DNA of 16,475 nucleotides, taken from Nostoc sp. CHAB 5715. Lineage in GTDB: Bacteria > Cyanobacteriota > Cyanobacteriia > Cyanobacteriales > Nostocaceae. Every line of letters starts with the position of its first letter. Positions within the stretch are counted from its first letter, which is position 1. The notes under the pieces are model-generated. The model was not told where the DNA came from, searched no databases, and worked only from the letters and a program-made list of their open reading frames with translations. This document shows, piece after piece, positions 14,198-16,475 of the stretch. The stretch is taken from assembly GCF_020829685.1 (NCBI RefSeq), contig NZ_JAIVFR010000029.1, positions 1 through 16,475 of the forward strand. Reading direction: 5' to 3'. A program made the translations under genes and the position numbers.

Positions 14198-14441
14198 GTA
14201 GGGGCACAGCATTGCTCATTGGTGTCAACTTAACGTAAAAGTCATGTCCCGCAAGGAACTGAAGTTCCTTGCTAATAGCGAAAGTCATCTGAAGATGACT
14301 AAATATAGCCAAAAATCTTTAGTCTACTTCAGTAGAGTTTAGCTGAAAGCCAAAGAACTTTAGTTCTAGGCGGGTGAGGAAGGCAACAGTTAAGCTATCT
14401 ATAGCTTAAGTTGACACGTATGAGCATTGCTGTGCCCCTAC
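14198..14441. mobile_element. 244-bp MITE-like element with four internal hairpins
   Basis: Terminal inverted repeats of 36 bp (14198-14233 and 14406-14441, starting GTAGGGGCACAGCA) match at 33 positions. Outside them GACCAC (14189-14194) and GTGGTC (14448-14453) may extend the inverted repeat. Inside are four hairpins with 2-base centres: 14251-14272 (10-bp arms), 14283-14300 (8 bp), 14323-14336 (6 bp) and 14354-14367 (6 bp). The first two centre on CTGAAG and the last two on CTTCAG or CTTTAG, giving the element an overall mirrored plan. There is no coding capacity. Confidence 0.8.
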
Positions 14442-14527
14442 GATAGATGTGGTCAAATACATGAAAACTGCTGTAAGGAACAACTCAAAGCGAAAAAGTA
14501 TGTTGGCTACGTTGATGATTTTGCTCT

Positions 14528-15302
14528 ATGTCCTTTGACAACCTCTGCAAACTTTTGTCCGAAAAACATCCTGCTACCTTTGCCAGTTGGGTATTAGGTA
14601 CACCGCAAACTGCTGTTACAGTCCTCAAAACTGAATTGAGTATTGAACCAATTCGTGCTGATTACGTCACATTCCTACAACTACAAGAACGCATTCTCCA
14701 CCTGGAATTTCAAACTAAGTACAACATTTCATTAATTCGTAGCGAATTAAATTTGGCAATACTCTGCAATGCCAATGCGTCGGCTTACATTGTTAATGCG
14801 TTCCCCTGCATTAAAAACGCTACGCTTTTATGCAAAACTGCACTAAGCTTGAATCTACACCACCCAACCCCAAGCCTTGTTGCAACAAGTGGTGGAACAA
14901 GTGAATCAACTTGAGCGAAGACAACGACTAGAAATTTCCACCTACACTCAAATCTTAGCGGGGTTAAAATACGAAAAGGACTTGATTCGACAATTGTTTC
15001 GGGAGCGTATGATGCGCGAATCGGTGATTTATCAGGAAATTCTCGCTGAAGGAGAACAACGAGCGCAACAACGCGAACGATCGCTCATTGTTCGTCAACT
15101 AACTCGGCGCGTAGGAGAATTACCCCAAGAGGTGCGTGAGCGAATTGAAACTCTCGACCTAGAGCAATTAGAAAATCTTGGTGAAGCTTTGTTAGATTTT
15201 CAGGCGATCGCAGATTTAGAAACTTGGTTTAATACATTAGACATCTCCGAAAATGAATGTAGAGACGTTGCATTGCAACGTCTCTACAAGGGTTTCAGGT
15301 AA
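14528..15302 (+). pseudogene. Rpn/DUF4351-type nuclease gene disrupted by a MITE
   Basis: The first part (14528 to about 14714) encodes the family N-terminus MSFDNLCKLLSEKHPATFASW... ADYVTFLQLQERILHLEFQT. This is typical of the cyanobacterial Rpn-like PD-(D/E)XK group (recombination-promoting nuclease/putative transposase), including the D and E-x-Q positions of the core. A 133-bp repeat element then replaces the central region, roughly 100 residues that I would expect from the family. The C-terminal part resumes at about 14853 in another frame (QALLQQVVEQVNQLERRQR... TYTQILAGLKYEKDLIRQLFRERMMRESVIYQEILAEG), with the DUF4351-like tail LTRRVGELPQEVRERIETLD. Two overlapping frames (14528-14914 and 14877-15302) result. 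The C-terminus is further changed by the palindromic element at 15238-15329. Almost certainly non-functional. Confidence 0.8.
14715..14847 (-). mobile_element. MITE-like element, copy 3, inverted, with unexpanded core
   Basis: The ends CTAAGTACAACATTTC (14715) and, inverted, CTTAGTGCAGTTTTGC (14847) match the termini of copy 1. The palindrome TTAATTCG-TAG-CGAATTAA and the block GCGTAGCGTTTTTAATGC (reverse strand) are kept. Between them is only about one 21-bp unit plus a partial, against 8 and 7 units in the other copies. The element sits inside the Rpn/DUF4351 gene and coincides with the loss of its central region. Confidence 0.8.
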
Positions 15303-15329
15303 CGCATAATTAATTTCTGGAGATGTCTA
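15238..15329. mobile_element. 92-bp palindromic element at the end of the broken nuclease gene
   Basis: TAGACATCTCC (15238-15248) is inverted at 15319-15329. Inside lies a near-perfect palindrome with 14-bp arms (GTAGAGACGTTGCA at 15259-15272, its complement at 15274-15287). The family C-terminus should end near FNTLD; the element adds the extra residues ISENECRDVALQRLYKGFR before a new stop. Confidence 0.65.
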
Positions 15330-15401
15330 TTAGAGCAGAGGGACGAATAATAATAATATGTAAGTCTATGTAGTGGTTTTAGAGTTTATAGGAGATAAAA
15401 A

Positions 15402-15674
15402 ATGAATATATTTGGTATCGGTCTGCCGGAAATGGCTGTAATTATGGTAGTGGCGCTGTTAATCTTTGGCCCAAAGAAGCTGCCAGAAATTGGTCGAAGT
15501 GTGGGCAAAACAATTCGTAGTTTCCAAGAAGCTTCTAAAGATTTCCAAAATGAGTTTCAAAAAGAAGCAGAACACTTAGAAGAAGCTGTAAAAACTACTG
15601 CTGAATTGGAACCTAAGCAAATCCACGCTGCTAAATCTGAGCAGGATACCGCTAGTTCTTCCCAACCTAGCTAG
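15402..15674 (+). CDS. tatA: Sec-independent protein translocase TatA/E
   Basis: The 90-aa TatA-family protein has a short N-terminus, a single membrane helix (about residues 9-22), the hinge FGPKKLPEIG at 22-31, and an amphipathic helix (GRSVGKTIRSFQEASKDFQNEF). A charged, variable tail rich in Glu, Ser and Gln follows. TatA subunits polymerise to form the pore that carries folded twin-arginine proteins across the thylakoid and cytoplasmic membranes. The lone copy next to pth, with no tatC adjacent, is usual in cyanobacteria. AGGAGAT (15390-15396) is a good ribosome site 5 bases before the ATG. Confidence 0.95.
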   Translation: MNIFGIGLPEMAVIMVVALLIFGPKKLPEIGRSVGKTIRSFQEASKDFQNEFQKEAEHLEEAVKTTAELEPKQIHAAKSEQDTASSSQPS

Positions 15675-15683
15675 TACCGCTAC

Positions 15684-15728
15684 GCAAAAGTCAAAAGTCA
15701 CGCATTCAAAAGTCAAAAGTCACGAATG
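15684..15728. repeat. CAAAAGT heptamer repeat, two 22-bp units
   Basis: CAAAAGTCAAAAGTCACG occurs twice with a 22-base period between tatA and pth (15685 and 15707). It is built from the heptamer CAAAAGT, another STRR-type repeat. No terminator is evident, so tatA and pth could share a transcript. Confidence 0.8.
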
Positions 15729-15820
15729 CTTTAATTCTGGGCTTTTTGGCTCTAATGAAATAGTAGGTTTATTTCCGCCTTTACTAGGAGAATGCTAGAT
15801 ATCAATTGACTATAGGCAAA

Positions 15821-16462
15821 ATGACAGAAGCTGTTACGCAACCAGCTTTGGTGATTCCCCAGCTAATTGTCGGGTTGGGGAATCCAGAAAGCAAGTACGA
15901 CCAAACACGTCATAATATCGGCTTTGCTGCTGTAGAAACTCTCTCCCGTTCTTGGCGCATTCCCTTAGCAGAAAACCGCAAGTTTCAGGGTGAGTATGGC
16001 GAGGGTATGGCTTCAGGTGGAGGTAAGATTCGCTTGCTGAAGCCGTTAACTTATATGAATCGCTCAGGACAAGCAATACAAGCGGTAACAAGTTGGTATA
16101 AATTGCCGCCTGAATCAGTGCTGGTGATTTATGACGATATGGATTTGCCCTTGGGAAAAACTCGTCTGCGCTTGTCTGGTTCGGCTGGGGGACATAACGG
16201 TATGAAAAGTGCGATCGCACATCTTAGTACCCAAAACTTTCCCCGTTTGCGAATCGGTATTGGTAAACCTAAAGGTGCAGCTAATAACGATGATTCTGAT
16301 GCTGTTTCTCATGTGCTGGGGCGATTTTCTGCGCCCGAAAATCAGCAGATGTCTCTTGTACTTCAGTTTGTGGTTGAGTGTATTGAACTAAGCCTCAATT
16401 CGGGAGTAGAAAAGGCGATGAATGTTTGTAATAGCCGCACCATTTATAATTCTGAATCTTAG
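15821..16462 (+). CDS. pth: Peptidyl-tRNA hydrolase
   Basis: The 213-aa bacterial-type peptidyl-tRNA hydrolase frees tRNA from peptides dropped by stalled ribosomes. Its key residues are all present: Asn21 in VGLGNP, the catalytic His31 in RHNIGF, Asn80 in YMNRSG, Asp105 in IYDDMDLP and Asn126 in GGHNGMKS, with RIGIGKP at 144-150. Length is normal for the family plus a short C-terminal tail (CNSRTIYNSES). The ATG at 15821 is preferred over an in-frame TTG at 15806 because it sits at the usual distance before the first strand. The ribosome site is weak (TAGG 13 to 10 bases upstream-like sequence). It follows tatA by 146 bases in the same direction. Confidence 0.96.
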   Translation: MTEAVTQPALVIPQLIVGLGNPESKYDQTRHNIGFAAVETLSRSWRIPLAENRKFQGEYGEGMASGGGKIRLLKPLTYMNRSGQAIQAVTSWYKLPPESVLVIYDDMDLPLGKTRLRLSGSAGGHNGMKSAIAHLSTQNFPRLRIGIGKPKGAANNDDSDAVSHVLGRFSAPENQQMSLVLQFVVECIELSLNSGVEKAMNVCNSRTIYNSES

Positions 16463-16475
16463 GGTTGGATGAATA

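Noticed and set aside
13919..14212. Asn/Ala/Ser-rich 97-residue frame on the minus strand
   Set aside because: It is only the 21-bp array read in one open phase; other phases are open too, and no ribosome site is seen.

Overview
The window comes from a filamentous, Nostoc/Anabaena-type cyanobacterium. The evidence is roughly twenty copies of the HIP1 octamer GCGATCGC, divergently placed psbN and psbH, a nearby tatA and pth, a PEP-CTERM-anchored extracellular protein, and many repeat families typical of Nostocales (heptamer repeats such as GACAAAT, G-rich 9-mers, small palindromic elements). No rRNA, tRNA, CRISPR array or complete insertion sequence is visible.

Layout. 1-1088: a leftward secreted von Willebrand A-type (DUF1194) PEP-CTERM protein with a strong terminator, inside a 19-bp inverted repeat. 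1089-2400: a long gene-poor stretch with a tandem ~196-bp duplication; each copy ends in an intrinsic terminator reading leftward and looks like a small-RNA or tiny-ORF unit. 2401-5615: a SirB1/transglutaminase-like protein, a convergent SRPBCC protein, and a 549-aa membrane protein with five 'TM-helix' repeats of the mechanosensitive-channel superfamily. 5616-6727: accessory DNA with an IS-like hairpin, a 103-bp MITE-like element with target duplication, an orphan ParD-like antitoxin, and a second MITE-like element containing a 21-bp tandem array. 6723-9896: leftward genes for an alpha/beta-hydrolase (monoacylglycerol-lipase type), a 98-aa hypothetical protein and a 540-aa unknown protein. 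9985-13284: a GH38 alpha-mannosidase whose frame contains at least five segments that look like intergenic repeats. 13368-13788: psbN and psbH, divergent. 13953-15329: repeat-rich DNA with three more element copies and an Rpn/DUF4351-type nuclease gene broken by one of them. 15402-16462: tatA and pth.

Functionally this is mostly ordinary chromosomal housekeeping (photosystem II assembly, Tat export, translation recycling, glycan and lipid turnover), and the genes do not form one pathway. What stands out is the density of small non-autonomous elements and what they do to genes: they supply stop codons, extend C-termini, insert in frame into an enzyme, disrupt a nuclease gene, and carry their own 21-bp arrays that have expanded differently in each copy. 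The tandem leftward units at 1821-2195 are the best candidate for an undescribed small-RNA or micropeptide locus.

All functional names come from recognising family motifs by eye; no database search was possible.
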